Origin: Paraktedonobacter sp034437695
GTDB lineage: Bacteria > Chloroflexota > Ktedonobacteria > Ktedonobacterales > Ktedonobacteraceae
Reading direction: 5' to 3'
NCBI GenBank assembly: GCA_034437695.1
Contig: DAOTTJ010000219.1
Location: forward strand, 6,275-70,274
DNA length: 64,000 bases
Part shown: piece after piece, positions 1 to 8,687 of the stretch
How the letters are laid out: each line of letters opens with the position of its first letter
How positions within the stretch are numbered: the first letter of the stretch is position 1
Made by a program: the position numbers and the translations under genes
The notes under the pieces: generated by a model
The model's database searches: none
What the model was told of the DNA's origin: nothing
Seen by the model: the letters and a program-made list of their open reading frames with translations, nothing else

Positions 1-54
1 CGCCTGAAAAACACCTGGCTGCACTTTTTACTCGTTGGGATAGGGGAATAATGA

Positions 55-84
55 TTGACCCGATTGCCAAATCTGGCATATAAT
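55..84 (+). promoter_or_regulatory. sigma70-type promoter for dus
   Basis: TTGACC at 55-60 and a perfect TATAAT at 79-84 are separated by 18 bases, about 55 bases before the GTG start of the dihydrouridine synthase gene. This is a near-consensus housekeeping promoter, seen directly in the sequence. No operator-like repeat is visible around it. Confidence 0.7.
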
Positions 85-139
85 AGCAAAAGATGGCAAA
101 AGGCAAGCAGCGAAACAACCTGGAAAGAGCAAACAAACC

Positions 140-1126
140 GTGAGCGACCAGCAACATAACTTCTGGCAAACATTAGAAAAACCCATCTTTATCCTGGCAC
201 CGATGGAAGATGTGACCGATACCGTCCTACGACAGGTGATCGCCCGCTGCGGGAAACCCGCGGTCTTTTTTACCGAATTCACCAACGTCGAAGGGATGTT
301 CTCAAAGGGTGCAAAGCACATTATTCATCGGTTACAATATACTGAAAGCGAGCTGCCGCTGGTCGCGCAAATCTGGGGGTCGCAACCTGAGAATTTCTGC
401 AAGGCTGCACAGTACATCCGAGAGATAGGAGCGAGCGGCGTAGACCTGAATATGGGCTGCCCCGCACAAGGTCCGGTCAACAGGGGAGTCTGTTCGGGAT
501 TAATCAATAACCGACCGCACGCCAGAGAGATTATTGAGGCGACCAAAGAGGGCGCAGCCGGTCTTATCCCTGTCAGCGTGAAAACGCGCCTGGGCTTTCG
601 AACCATCGAGTTTGACTGGATACAATTTATCCTTGAACAGCACCCGGCGGTTTTAACTGTTCACCTGCGCACCGTCTCCGAGATGTCCAAAGTTCCCGCC
701 CATTGGGATCAACTGCAAACGGTAGTTGAGATGAGAGACGCGCTCAGTCCTGAGACGCTGATTGTTGGGAATGGGGATATCAAGTCACTCACCGAGGCAA
801 GGCAAAAGGTGACCGAAGCCGGAGCCGACGGCGCAATGATTGGCCGGGGCATTTTTGAGAATCCCTATCTCTTTGCAGATGTCACGCTGCACGATAAAAC
901 GCCGCAAGAGAAGATGCGCCTGCTGCTTGACCATCTGCACCTCTGGCAGGCGACCTGGGGAACGCGAAAACATTTTCCAGCCCTACGCAAGTTCTTTAAG
1001 GTCTATGCCAACGGGTTCCCCGGAGCGCAGGATCTACGGATGCAACTGATGGAGACGGAGACGCCCGAGGAGACCGAGCGCGTTGTTACAGCGTTTTTAC
1101 ATGCGCTCTCTGCTTCAACTCTCTAG
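140..1126 (+). CDS. dus: tRNA-dihydrouridine synthase
   Basis: The 328-residue product is a Dus-family flavoenzyme that reduces uridine to dihydrouridine in the tRNA D-loop, using FMN and NADPH. Its N-terminal TIM barrel opens with LAPMEDVTDTVLR and carries the family signature LNMGCPAQGPVNRGVCSGL, which contains the catalytic cysteine loop. KTRLGF and GADGAMIGRGIFENP form the phosphate/FMN-binding part. The C-terminal helical tRNA-binding part has the usual length. The start is GTG, downstream of a strong promoter. Its stop overlaps the stop of the convergent hydrolase gene through a CTAG tetranucleotide. The family call is firm, but which uridine it modifies cannot be told. Confidence 0.93.
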   Translation: MSDQQHNFWQTLEKPIFILAPMEDVTDTVLRQVIARCGKPAVFFTEFTNVEGMFSKGAKHIIHRLQYTESELPLVAQIWGSQPENFCKAAQYIREIGASGVDLNMGCPAQGPVNRGVCSGLINNRPHAREIIEATKEGAAGLIPVSVKTRLGFRTIEFDWIQFILEQHPAVLTVHLRTVSEMSKVPAHWDQLQTVVEMRDALSPETLIVGNGDIKSLTEARQKVTEAGADGAMIGRGIFENPYLFADVTLHDKTPQEKMRLLLDHLHLWQATWGTRKHFPALRKFFKVYANGFPGAQDLRMQLMETETPEETERVVTAFLHALSASTL

Positions 1127-2055
1127 CTAACGAATTTATGCACAAAGTCGCCGACCCTCTGGGTGTAGCCGGCCTGGTCGACGGCATACGCCTCGCCATG
1201 CCCGGCTCCCTGCACTATCAACTTCTCTTTATAGGTTGGACACGCCTCGTAGAGCGGATGGATCATAGCGACCGGCACAAAGGTATCGTCGCTCCCGTGG
1301 ATAAAGAGCACTGGCAGGGTCGTCTTGCGCACCTGGGCCAGCGCGGAAGCCTCGCCAAAGGAGTAGCCGGCCCGCAGCTTACACATCAGACTGGTCAGCG
1401 GTATAAGCGGAAAGGGCGGCAGATGATACGTCTGGTGCAGTTGGTAGGAGAGGATATCTTTGACTGAGGTGTATCCACAATCCTCGATCACACACTTGAC
1501 CTGCTCGGGCAGGACCTCGCCGCTGGTCATCAAGACGGTGGCCCCACCCATTGAGAGGCCGTGCAAGACGATCTGCACGGGCTGCTCAACTTTCTGCATG
1601 ACAAAGTGCATCCACCTGATGACATCCAGTCGATCGTGCCAGCCAAGCCCAATATATGTCCCCTCGCTCTCGCCGTGACCTCGGTCGTCGACCATCAGGA
1701 CGTTAAACTCAAAGAGTTCGTGATACATGCGAGCGAAACCGACCATATCGCGTTTGGCGCTCCCGGTATAGCCGTGAACCAGAAGCGCGGTCTTGCCGGT
1801 CGGCTCTTTGGCGGCCAGGTAGTAGCCGCGCAAGCGCAGCTCGTCATAGGATTGCATGGAGAGGTTCTCGAAGGGGTGAGCGAGTAGCCACTCCTCATCG
1901 GTCGGCGTGACCTGCTCTCCGATCGGGTTAGTCGCCTCGGCCAGTACACCGGTCGGCTTACGTGTGATCCCGACATTGTAAAAATAAAAGGTGACGACGA
2001 TACTGAGTAGCAGGAGAACCAGGACGCCAATGAGTAGAAAGAGAACTATCCACAT
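1123..2055 (-). CDS. membrane-anchored alpha/beta hydrolase
   Basis: The 310-residue protein starts with a strong N-terminal membrane segment (about residues 2-28, rich in Leu/Val/Ile), so the hydrolase domain probably sits outside or at the membrane. The catalytic domain shows the oxyanion region LLVHGYTGSAK, the nucleophile elbow HGLSMGG (Ser), the acid region HGSDDTFVP (Asp) and the histidine region GAGHGEAY. This makes a complete Ser-Asp-His triad. The family includes prolyl-oligopeptidase-like and BEM46/ABHD13-like esterases, and the substrate is not predictable. It is convergent with the dus gene, sharing a CTAG stop overlap. Confidence 0.85.
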   Translation of the reverse strand: MWIVLFLLIGVLVLLLLSIVVTFYFYNVGITRKPTGVLAEATNPIGEQVTPTDEEWLLAHPFENLSMQSYDELRLRGYYLAAKEPTGKTALLVHGYTGSAKRDMVGFARMYHELFEFNVLMVDDRGHGESEGTYIGLGWHDRLDVIRWMHFVMQKVEQPVQIVLHGLSMGGATVLMTSGEVLPEQVKCVIEDCGYTSVKDILSYQLHQTYHLPPFPLIPLTSLMCKLRAGYSFGEASALAQVRKTTLPVLFIHGSDDTFVPVAMIHPLYEACPTYKEKLIVQGAGHGEAYAVDQAGYTQRVGDFVHKFVS

Positions 2056-2121
2056 GATACTGCCCGCCTCGATGTAGTTTGTGTTGTTGGTTGTTCGACC
2101 CCCAATGCTTTCTTCAGGGTA

Positions 2122-2838
2122 TCACTTTCTGTCGATGGTGGCAAGGCTGCGCCACCAGTTCTCGCTCTGCTGAAGCTGCTCCTTGCGCTTGAGGGTCAGG
2201 CAGATGAGATCGACGTGGCTTTCGGCGTCGAGCACGTCGCTGTTCAGCAGGAGGTCGTAGAGCAAGGGATCGTCGATATCGCGGCCATGCTGAGACTGAA
2301 GGTAGTGGGCGACTTTCTGGTCGTGGCGTTTGAGAAATGTTCGCGCGTTGCGTTCGTTCAGGTGCTCGGTGCTCATGACGCGCTCGATGCGCTGCTCAAG
2401 CGAGGCCACGATGCGCACGTGTAAAACGTCGGGTCGACGGGCAAGCACGACCTGGGCGGCGTGTCCGACGATGATCTGCTCGCCTCGACAGGCGAGGGAG
2501 ACGATGACGCGCTGGAGGTTCTCGCGATAGAGACGCTCCTGTTCCTGAAAGGTGAGCGGCACTATCAAGGAGGCATCCAGCGCGACCTCGGGTGAGGTAT
2601 AGCGCAGATAGAGAAGCAGGCGATCGAGCAGACCAAGCGCGTGCTCGTCATAGAGCGCTGCTTCGTCGTTGCTCAGTTCTAATTGCCGAGCCACCTGCTG
2701 CGATATCTCCTGGTCGGTCAATGCCCACTGCAATCTGAAAGCCAGCTTGGCGGCAATGCTGTAGCCGCCGCTCCCGTACTGCTGGGAGAGCGTCACAACG
2801 CCGATATACGAGCGATTTTGCGGATAAAGATGCATCAT
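2122..2838 (-). CDS. cytidylate kinase-like family protein
   Basis: The product is about 239 residues if it starts at the ATG at 2838. That ATG is preceded by GGAGG at good spacing; a second ATG lies immediately after it. A reading frame open further upstream encodes low-complexity Pro/Arg-rich sequence and is rejected as coding. The N-terminus carries SQQYGSGGYSIAAKLA, matching the SREYGSGGREIA-type P-loop of the cytidylate-kinase-like family. That family transfers phosphate to an unknown nucleoside or small molecule. An Arg-rich region (RIVASLEQRIERV, then LNERNARTFLKRHD) resembles the phosphate-contacting lid. It is preceded on the same strand by the ornithine-cyclodeaminase family gene, 97 bases away. 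Confidence 0.75.
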   Translation of the reverse strand: MMHLYPQNRSYIGVVTLSQQYGSGGYSIAAKLAFRLQWALTDQEISQQVARQLELSNDEAALYDEHALGLLDRLLLYLRYTSPEVALDASLIVPLTFQEQERLYRENLQRVIVSLACRGEQIIVGHAAQVVLARRPDVLHVRIVASLEQRIERVMSTEHLNERNARTFLKRHDQKVAHYLQSQHGRDIDDPLLYDLLLNSDVLDAESHVDLICLTLKRKEQLQQSENWWRSLATIDRK

Positions 2839-2935
2839 TTGTTTTTCCTCCAGAGATGATCGAGCGACCGAGATGTTCGCTGGTCCGCACCTACATGAAC
2901 GCGGAAGGGGTGCGAGCGCTCCCCTTCCTTGCGTC

Positions 2936-3922
2936 CTAGCGAGTGGCGGTGAGCTGAAAGGGCGTGCCGGCGTGGTGCGCGAGCGCCCAGTCGTAAGCCC
3001 AGCGCAGCAGGGCGGCATCCCAGGAGTACGAGCCGCGTTGCTCGTACAGCACGATGTCCTGCTCAGATTGACGGGCAGACGAGGTGCCGCGCATCACCTC
3101 GACAAGCGTGGCGGCAATCGTCGCGGGATCGCGTCCACCCGCAGTAGCCATGACCGGACGCGGGTCCCACCCCGAAGGGCGGATCGCGGGTCCCTCAAGC
3201 GCGGGTACTACCACGCGCACGGGCAGATCGCGCGGCAGACCCTGACCGGTGATGCTGACAACCAGCGCCCCCGGCTTGATCCAGGCCGTCTCGACCAGCG
3301 GACCGCGTCCATTGGCGGTGAGACAGACGATGTCGGCCCCCGAGGTCGCGCTCTGGGCGCTTTCGACCGGCTCGATGTGCAGACCCGTCTGCGCGGCCAT
3401 CGCTTGCGCGTACTGGACGCGGTGCTCGCGGGTCGGACTGAAGACGCGCACCGTTTCAAGCGCGGGCAGAGCGCTGCGCATGGCCCGCAGATGGTGCTGC
3501 GCCTGGACACCACTGCCCAGCATCGCCAGCGTCGTTGCGCCAGGTCGCGCCAGATAGGCGGCCGCCAGTCCAACCGGCGCAGAGGTGCGCAAAGGACTGA
3601 GGTCGTCGGTGGCCATCAACGCCTGGAGCTGACCATCGTGATTATCGATCAAGAGCGCGAAATGTCCGTCCTGCGCGGGCTGGATATCGCCGCCCGAAAC
3701 GGGAAAGACGCGGATCGAAGTACCAGCGTTGGGAGTCGCCAGAGCATTGATATTAAAGCGCCTTCTTTCTTCGCCCAATGGAAACGCCAGCCACGATAGA
3801 TAGCCCAGATTGCTCGTCTCCTGCGCTAAGAGCGCCTCACGAATGACCTGAAAAAGCGCGTTAAAAAAGTCCGGTCCTTCGACCAGGGGCCGAAAATCAG
3901 CCTGAGTGAGAAGTAGCGGCAC
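2936..3922 (-). CDS. ornithine cyclodeaminase / mu-crystallin family protein
   Basis: The product is 328 residues from a GTG start at 3922, chosen because AGGAGGG lies about ten bases upstream. An ATG 24 bases earlier has no ribosome site. The family includes NAD(P)-dependent ornithine cyclodeaminase, alanine dehydrogenase, lysine cyclodeaminase and ketimine reductases. Visible signatures are LMATDDLSPLRTSAPVGLAA (the dimer/substrate segment with the usual Arg-Thr-Ser) and the Rossmann glycine motif LGSGVQAQ. A GADIVCLT strand follows, as expected. It lies upstream of the kinase-like gene and beside a polyketide cluster, so it could supply a cyclic imino acid or amine, but nothing proves this. 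Confidence 0.8.
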   Translation of the reverse strand: MPLLLTQADFRPLVEGPDFFNALFQVIREALLAQETSNLGYLSWLAFPLGEERRRFNINALATPNAGTSIRVFPVSGGDIQPAQDGHFALLIDNHDGQLQALMATDDLSPLRTSAPVGLAAAYLARPGATTLAMLGSGVQAQHHLRAMRSALPALETVRVFSPTREHRVQYAQAMAAQTGLHIEPVESAQSATSGADIVCLTANGRGPLVETAWIKPGALVVSITGQGLPRDLPVRVVVPALEGPAIRPSGWDPRPVMATAGGRDPATIAATLVEVMRGTSSARQSEQDIVLYEQRGSYSWDAALLRWAYDWALAHHAGTPFQLTATR

Positions 3923-4038
3923 GTTTGGTTCTCCCTCCTGTAGCATAGAGCGCTACACACAGATAGATAGGCTCCCAGGCAGCGAGCTACCTGTGAGCGT
4001 TGGGGCAATGCCGGACGCAACGCTCCGAGTCGACGCGC

Positions 4039-4497
4039 TCAGCCGGGGAAGATCACGGGCAGCAACAGGGCGATAAGACCGATAAAAGCCAGCACTGTGC
4101 GAAAGAGATGACCAGCCACCCACTGCGCCCGGATCTCCGGCAGGGCCTCAAGCTGTGTATCGGGCTGCCAGGTGCGGATGCGCCGGTTGATCGGACCGTG
4201 GACGAGGATCGAGGTGAGAGCCACACCCAGGATACACACGACCCCCACCAGGCGCACGACAACCTGCCAGGCCGGCTGGGCAAACCAGAGTTCGCCCAGG
4301 GCCAATAGCGCAGTCGAAAAGGTGAGTATAGGCATATAGGGATCGCTATAGCGGTCCAATACATGATGAAATTCGGCGTAGCGACCCGTGCTGAGGGCCG
4401 TAAAGGTGGGAGCAACCGCCATGTTGACGAAAAACAGTCCTCCCACCAGCAGGCTGAGCGTAATGGAATTCACCAGGATCAATGCATGGAAGATCAC
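4039..4497 (-). CDS. DUF1772 / anthrone-oxygenase-like membrane protein
   Basis: The product is about 152 residues and very hydrophobic, with four predicted membrane segments (an N-terminal LVNSITLSLLVGGLFF segment, ILTFSTALLALGELWF, VVVRLVGVVCILGVALTSILV and a C-terminal LAFIGLIALLLPVIF). Between them lie the conserved polar residues of this family, such as PINRRIRTW. DUF1772 proteins include fungal and bacterial anthrone oxygenases, which fits a polyketide tailoring role here. The GTG start at 4497 overlaps the TGA of the preceding cyclase gene (GTGA) and has GAGG seven bases upstream, so translation is probably coupled. A GTG at 4518 is the alternative start. Function is inferred from family and context. 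Confidence 0.7.
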   Translation of the reverse strand: MIFHALILVNSITLSLLVGGLFFVNMAVAPTFTALSTGRYAEFHHVLDRYSDPYMPILTFSTALLALGELWFAQPAWQVVVRLVGVVCILGVALTSILVHGPINRRIRTWQPDTQLEALPEIRAQWVAGHLFRTVLAFIGLIALLLPVIFPG

Positions 4498-5285
4498 GCC
4501 GTTACCTCGCTTCTCCACTCATAGATCTGTTTGCCGCTAGGGGGCAGATCGGGATAGACCAGCGAGACGTACTGGTCAAGCTCGGCTTTGACTTCCTGGA
4601 AAAGTGGATGCCTGGCGTATTCTTTGAGCACGGTCGGCAGAGAGGCGCGACCTTCGACAAAATGCACATAGAGGTCGCCCTGAACCCAGACGTGGCGCGA
4701 TTTGACACCGATCAGATGCGGCAGCTCGCCCGCGTCAGAACGCTCAAAGGCCTCGATAATCTTCTCCTCGCTGCCGGGAGTATGCTGACCAATGATCACG
4801 CCGCGATACATTGCCTCTTCCGCTTCGGCACACGTGCCGCAGAGGGCCTCGACGCGCTCTTTAATCACCGCCTGCTGAATGCGCGTCTGCGTGTTAAGGT
4901 GCTGTGTGGCCTGGGCATCGCTGAAAGGAGCGCCCGGCTTCATAGAAAATTCCTGCTCCCAGATCATGACCGTGTCTTTCTCGCCGAGACTGTCGTACCA
5001 CCAGCGCAGAGCCATATGCTTGAATGGTCCAGACTCAGGATTGCGCTCCGAGCGCGTGGACTTGCGTGCGGCGTCGGTCCAGCGTGTGGCGACCCAGCTC
5101 CATTGCGTGCCGCTTTCGTCGGGGTTCGTCGTCAGACGGAAGGTGACGCTGTCCTCTGTCTCTTCAAGCACTTCACTGCTGGCATACTCTGTGAACAGCT
5201 CGGGCCACGTCCTGACATTATTGGTCAACTTGAACACGTCTTCGATCGGCGCATGAATACGTACTGCGTTACGGATATATCCCAT
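4494..5285 (-). CDS. aromatase (SRPBCC) fused to TcmI-type cyclase
   Basis: The 263-residue protein has two parts. Residues 1-145 are an SRPBCC/START-like aromatase-cyclase domain, with IHAPIEDVFKLTNNVRTWPE at the start and FKHMALRWWYDS in the middle. Residues 155-255 are a TcmI-family polyketide cyclase (GVIIGQHTPGSEEKIIEAF, ELPHLIGVKSRHVW, DLYVHFVE, HPLFQEVKAELDQYVS). In type II polyketide pathways the first type directs first-ring cyclisation and aromatisation, and the second closes later rings. Here both are on one chain. It lies between the ACP gene and the DUF1772 gene in a minus-strand operon that diverges from KS-alpha. The family assignments are firm; ring specificity is unknown. Confidence 0.88.
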   Translation of the reverse strand: MGYIRNAVRIHAPIEDVFKLTNNVRTWPELFTEYASSEVLEETEDSVTFRLTTNPDESGTQWSWVATRWTDAARKSTRSERNPESGPFKHMALRWWYDSLGEKDTVMIWEQEFSMKPGAPFSDAQATQHLNTQTRIQQAVIKERVEALCGTCAEAEEAMYRGVIIGQHTPGSEEKIIEAFERSDAGELPHLIGVKSRHVWVQGDLYVHFVEGRASLPTVLKEYARHPLFQEVKAELDQYVSLVYPDLPPSGKQIYEWRSEVTA

Positions 5286-5297
5286 ATGCCTGCCCTC

Positions 5298-5540
5298 CTA
5301 AGCTTGAATTGAATTGACAAACGCAACCAGTTCTTGAACGTTCTTGGTAGAAAAAGCCTCAGTCTGGGGAATAACAATGCCAAATTGATGTTCCAGACTT
5401 GTACAAACTTCCGTCAACCCCAACGACTCAACACCCAATTCCTCCCAGGAGGCGGCGTCGATGTCGGGGGTATTCAACGGTACCCCCACCTTTAAATGTA
5501 AGGTGTGAAGCAGAAGTTGCACATCGCAGCGCTGTGCCAT
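5298..5540 (-). CDS. acyl carrier protein of the left type II PKS module
   Basis: The product is about 80 residues, a carrier-protein four-helix bundle. The phosphopantetheine site is ELGVESLGLTEV, where the usual GxDS becomes GVES with the modified serine kept. Helix III and the closing VQELVAFVNSI fit the ACP family. I prefer the ATG at 5540, because AGGAGA lies about ten bases before it and touches a GTG nine bases further upstream. The gene heads a minus-strand operon with the aromatase-cyclase and DUF1772 genes and diverges from the KS-alpha gene. It is distinct in sequence from the two ACPs at 28758 and 31023. Confidence 0.85.
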   Translation of the reverse strand: MAQRCDVQLLLHTLHLKVGVPLNTPDIDAASWEELGVESLGLTEVCTSLEHQFGIVIPQTEAFSTKNVQELVAFVNSIQA

Positions 5541-5706
5541 ACCTTTCACTCTCCTTTCTGAGCTTCTGATACTGCCTCGATAGTAGAAAGGCCAGGTTAC
5601 TGTGGTCTTACCTCAAGGCTAATTGTCGGGCAAATTAAAAACCTACAGTATGGAAAAAGAGCAAAATTTCGTTGCTGAGTAAAGCTGTTATTGAGGAGAA
5701 AGCGAC

Positions 5707-6963
5707 ATGGCGCGTGTCATGATCACAGGTATCGGAGTCGTAGCTCCCGGTGGTATTGGGAGAGAGGCTTTCTGGAAAACGCTCGTCACAGGGAAATCAA
5801 CCGCCAACCTGGTTGCCTTTGCGATGCGCGAGCAGTTCCGTTCACAGGTAGTCTCCGCCATTAACGACTGGGACCCGGTACACCTGGGTTTAAGTGAAGA
5901 TGATCTGGCCAGAACAAGCCGCCACACCCAGTTCGGCCTGGTCGCCGCAGACGAAGCACTGGCGGATAGTGGCCTCGACCTGGCACACCTGGATTTGACG
6001 CGGACCGGCGTGGCCGCGGGTACGGCGATCGGTTCGACCATTCGCCTTGAACACGAATATGCGGTTGTAAGCAAACAATCAACCGAATTTACTGTCGATC
6101 CCAATTTGGCCTCACCTTTCCTCTATCACGCCATGTCTCCCACCAGTCTAAGCGCGGAAGTCGCGGCGAGGTACGCGGTTCAGGGTCCGGTCGTGACGGT
6201 TTCAACTGGCTGCACAGCCGGCATCGACGCGATCGCCCACGCGTTTGAGTGGGTGCGCGATGGCGACGCCGACGTGGTCATCACCGGAGCCTCGGAGGCC
6301 GGCATCTGTCCAGTCAATATCGCGTCCTTCGATGCGATTAAAGGCACGACGGCCCGCAATGGCCAGCCGCAAGCCGCGTCCCGACCCTTCGACCAGGGCC
6401 GCGATGGCTTTGTGCTGGGCGAGGGCAGCGCGTTCCTGGTACTCGAAACGCTTGAACACGCACTGCAACGCCACGCACCCGTGATCTACGGCGAGATCAA
6501 GGGCTACGGCAGCGCACTCAACGCCTACCATATGACCGGGCTGCAACGCGATGGACTCGATATGGTCCAGGCCATCGAGACCGCTCTGCATATGGCAGAA
6601 CTGGCACCCGGCGATATTCAATACATCAATGCGCATGGATCTTCCACTCGCCAGAACGATATTCACGAGACTAACGCCTTCAAGACGGTCTGGGAGGAGC
6701 AGGCGTACAAGATCCCGATCAGTTCGATCAAATCGATGATTGGCCACTCGTTGGGCGCAATTGGCGCGATTGAAACGGCGGCGTGTGCGCTCATTCTGCA
6801 ACGCGGTGTCATTCCTCCGACTATCAACTATCAGACCCCCGATCCAGATTGCGATCTCGATTATGTGCCAAATGCAGCCAGGGAACAGACTGTTACGAAC
6901 ATTGTCTCGACTGCCAGCGGCTTTGGTGGGTTCCAATCTGCGCTTGTGCTTTCGAATTTTTAA
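5707..6963 (+). CDS. type II PKS ketosynthase alpha subunit (KS-alpha)
   Basis: The 418-residue product condenses malonyl-ACP units on the growing polyketide as the catalytic half of a KS/CLF heterodimer. The full catalytic set is visible: Cys169 in VSTGCTAGIDA, His310 in NAHGSSTRQND, Lys342 in SSIKSMIGH and His347 in GHSLGAIGA. The C-terminal ASGFGGFQSALVL is the typical end of the second thiolase half. Length matches actinomycete KS-alpha proteins. AGGAG before the ATG marks the start. It is followed after 17 bases by its chain-length factor and diverges from the ACP operon. Confidence 0.93.
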   Translation: MARVMITGIGVVAPGGIGREAFWKTLVTGKSTANLVAFAMREQFRSQVVSAINDWDPVHLGLSEDDLARTSRHTQFGLVAADEALADSGLDLAHLDLTRTGVAAGTAIGSTIRLEHEYAVVSKQSTEFTVDPNLASPFLYHAMSPTSLSAEVAARYAVQGPVVTVSTGCTAGIDAIAHAFEWVRDGDADVVITGASEAGICPVNIASFDAIKGTTARNGQPQAASRPFDQGRDGFVLGEGSAFLVLETLEHALQRHAPVIYGEIKGYGSALNAYHMTGLQRDGLDMVQAIETALHMAELAPGDIQYINAHGSSTRQNDIHETNAFKTVWEEQAYKIPISSIKSMIGHSLGAIGAIETAACALILQRGVIPPTINYQTPDPDCDLDYVPNAAREQTVTNIVSTASGFGGFQSALVLSNF

Positions 6964-6980
6964 GAAGAGGTGTGAGACAT

Positions 6981-8213
6981 ATGCCAGAAAACGCTGTTAT
7001 CACGGGCATTGGAGTTGTGACACCTGCTGGGATCGGCGTGACCGACTTCTGGGCAGGGATGCTCAGTGGCCGATCATTTATTGCGCCGATTACCAGGTTC
7101 GACGCGTCGCAGTTCGCCAGTACGGTGGCCGGGAGCATTGAGAACTTTGAGCCAACGGCTTTTCTGGACCCACGGGTGGTGATCCAGACCGACCGCTGGA
7201 CGCAGTTTGACCTAGTGTGCGCCAGGCAGGCGATTGCTGACGCCAATCTCCAGATCCGCGACGAGCTTCCGACGCGCGTCGGGGCGGTCTTCGCGGCTGG
7301 CACGGGTGGCAACACCTACGGCCAGCAACAACTGCACATCTGCGGCTCGCAGGGTCCCAAACACGTCAGCGTCTACCTCTCGATCGCGTGGTTCTACGCC
7401 GCGAGCATCGGGCAGGTCTCGATAAGCAACAAGATCCGCGGCTATGGACGCAATATCTGCGCGGAAGCTGCCGGTGGTCCAATCGCGCTGGGACACGCCG
7501 CGAAGATCATCGCGCAGCAGATGTGCGACGTGGTGATGGTCGGCGGCTGCGAGGCTCCGCTGACGCCCTATACCTTTGCCTCACACCAGGCGTCAGGGCT
7601 GCTCTCGACGGAGAGCGGCGCGTTTCCCTATCGACCCTTTGGCGCGACGCGTTCGGGACCGATCGCGGGCGAAGGCGGCGCGGGCTTCAGCGTGGAGAGC
7701 CGCTCACACGCCGACGAGCGCGAGGCGCACATTTACGCGGAGATCGCCGGCTGGGGCCAGTCGTTCGACGGGACGCTGACGCGCGAGCCAGCCGCCGATG
7801 GAGTAGCCTATGCGCGAGCCATCAGCCAGGCCATCCAGATGGCACAGATCAGGCCCGAGCAGATCGACTGGATTATCTGCGACGGTCTGGGAACGCAGAG
7901 CGGAGATATTTCAGAGGTGAAAGCTCTGCAAAGCGTCTTTGGCGACGCGCTCGCCGATATTCCGGCCTCTGCCCCCAAAGCAGCTATCGGGCGACTGTTT
8001 AACGGCGGCTCAACGGTCGATGTCGCGTGCGCATTGCTCGGCATGCAGGCCAACACCGTGCTCCCTACCGCTGGACTCGACCAGCGCGATCCAGCCTGCC
8101 TGCTCACCTCGATGCCCGAGCAGGCTATCTCCAGAGAGCTGCGCTACGTCCTGGTCGGGGCGCGTGGCTTCGGTGGCTTTAACTCGGCTATCGTGCTGAA
8201 ACGTCCCGCCTAA
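6981..8213 (+). CDS. type II PKS chain-length factor (KS-beta)
   Basis: The 410-residue ketosynthase-fold protein lacks the catalytic residues. The Cys position reads CAEAAGGPIALGHA (Ala163, or Glu162 with a one-residue shift). The first His region is CDGLGTQSGD and the second is GRLFNGGSTVD. This is the pattern of chain-length factors, which pair with KS-alpha and set polyketide length, although most actinomycete CLFs have Gln at the Cys site. The start at 6981 has AAGAGG about ten bases upstream. A frame open further upstream only overlaps the KS-alpha gene and is not used. Context is immediately downstream of KS-alpha. Confidence 0.9.
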   Translation: MPENAVITGIGVVTPAGIGVTDFWAGMLSGRSFIAPITRFDASQFASTVAGSIENFEPTAFLDPRVVIQTDRWTQFDLVCARQAIADANLQIRDELPTRVGAVFAAGTGGNTYGQQQLHICGSQGPKHVSVYLSIAWFYAASIGQVSISNKIRGYGRNICAEAAGGPIALGHAAKIIAQQMCDVVMVGGCEAPLTPYTFASHQASGLLSTESGAFPYRPFGATRSGPIAGEGGAGFSVESRSHADEREAHIYAEIAGWGQSFDGTLTREPAADGVAYARAISQAIQMAQIRPEQIDWIICDGLGTQSGDISEVKALQSVFGDALADIPASAPKAAIGRLFNGGSTVDVACALLGMQANTVLPTAGLDQRDPACLLTSMPEQAISRELRYVLVGARGFGGFNSAIVLKRPA

Positions 8214-8258
8214 GCAAACAACCAATTTTTCAAACGAGCAAGCTGAAAGGAGCTTACA

Positions 8259-8651
8259 GTGGTAGCAACTATTCAACGTTCAGAGGTTACCCCCTTAAAC
8301 CAGGATCGCGGCGGTCGACTGCATATTCTACTGAGCACCAAAAGCACCGGCAATACGGCGGGCTTCCTGGGGACGCTGGCCCTGGACCCCGGCGAGGTGT
8401 TTTTAAAGCACTACCATCCCTATAGCGAGGAATGTTTCTACGTCATGCAGGGCGAGCTGACTATCGAGAACGACGAAACGGTGACAGTGGCCAGTGCTGG
8501 AACGGCGGTCTTCATCCCTAAGATGGAGCCACACCGTCTGCGCAACGCGGGAGCGATCGAGACCATCGTGGTCTTTTTCTGCTCGCCGCTGGCCCCTTCG
8601 CCCACTGAGGGTCATGTCATGCTTGAAGAGAAGGCCTCGGTCAGCGTCTAG
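8259..8651 (+). CDS. cupin-fold tailoring or cyclase protein
   Basis: The 130-residue single-domain cupin has a metal-binding set: His51 and His53 (KHYHPYSEECF), Glu58 and His92 (EPHRL). The GTG start follows AAGGAG at good spacing. Small cupins occur in many aromatic type II clusters as cyclases or oxygenases (for example the RemF type), which is the likely role here. It sits between the CLF and an SDR, all on the same strand. The metal-binding fold is seen; the reaction is inferred. Confidence 0.8.
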   Translation: MVATIQRSEVTPLNQDRGGRLHILLSTKSTGNTAGFLGTLALDPGEVFLKHYHPYSEECFYVMQGELTIENDETVTVASAGTAVFIPKMEPHRLRNAGAIETIVVFFCSPLAPSPTEGHVMLEEKASVSV

Positions 8652-8687
8652 AGACGAAACGCACTACAGTTGAGAAAGGGAGAGAGT

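Noticed and set aside
2839..3018. N-terminal extension of the cytidylate-kinase-like protein
   Set aside because: It is low-complexity Pro/Arg/Ala sequence, and a strong GGAGG ribosome site lies just before the ATG at 2838.
6783..6980. Upstream extension of the chain-length factor into KS-alpha
   Set aside because: It is in a shifted frame within the KS-alpha coding region, and the ATG at 6981 has its own ribosome site.
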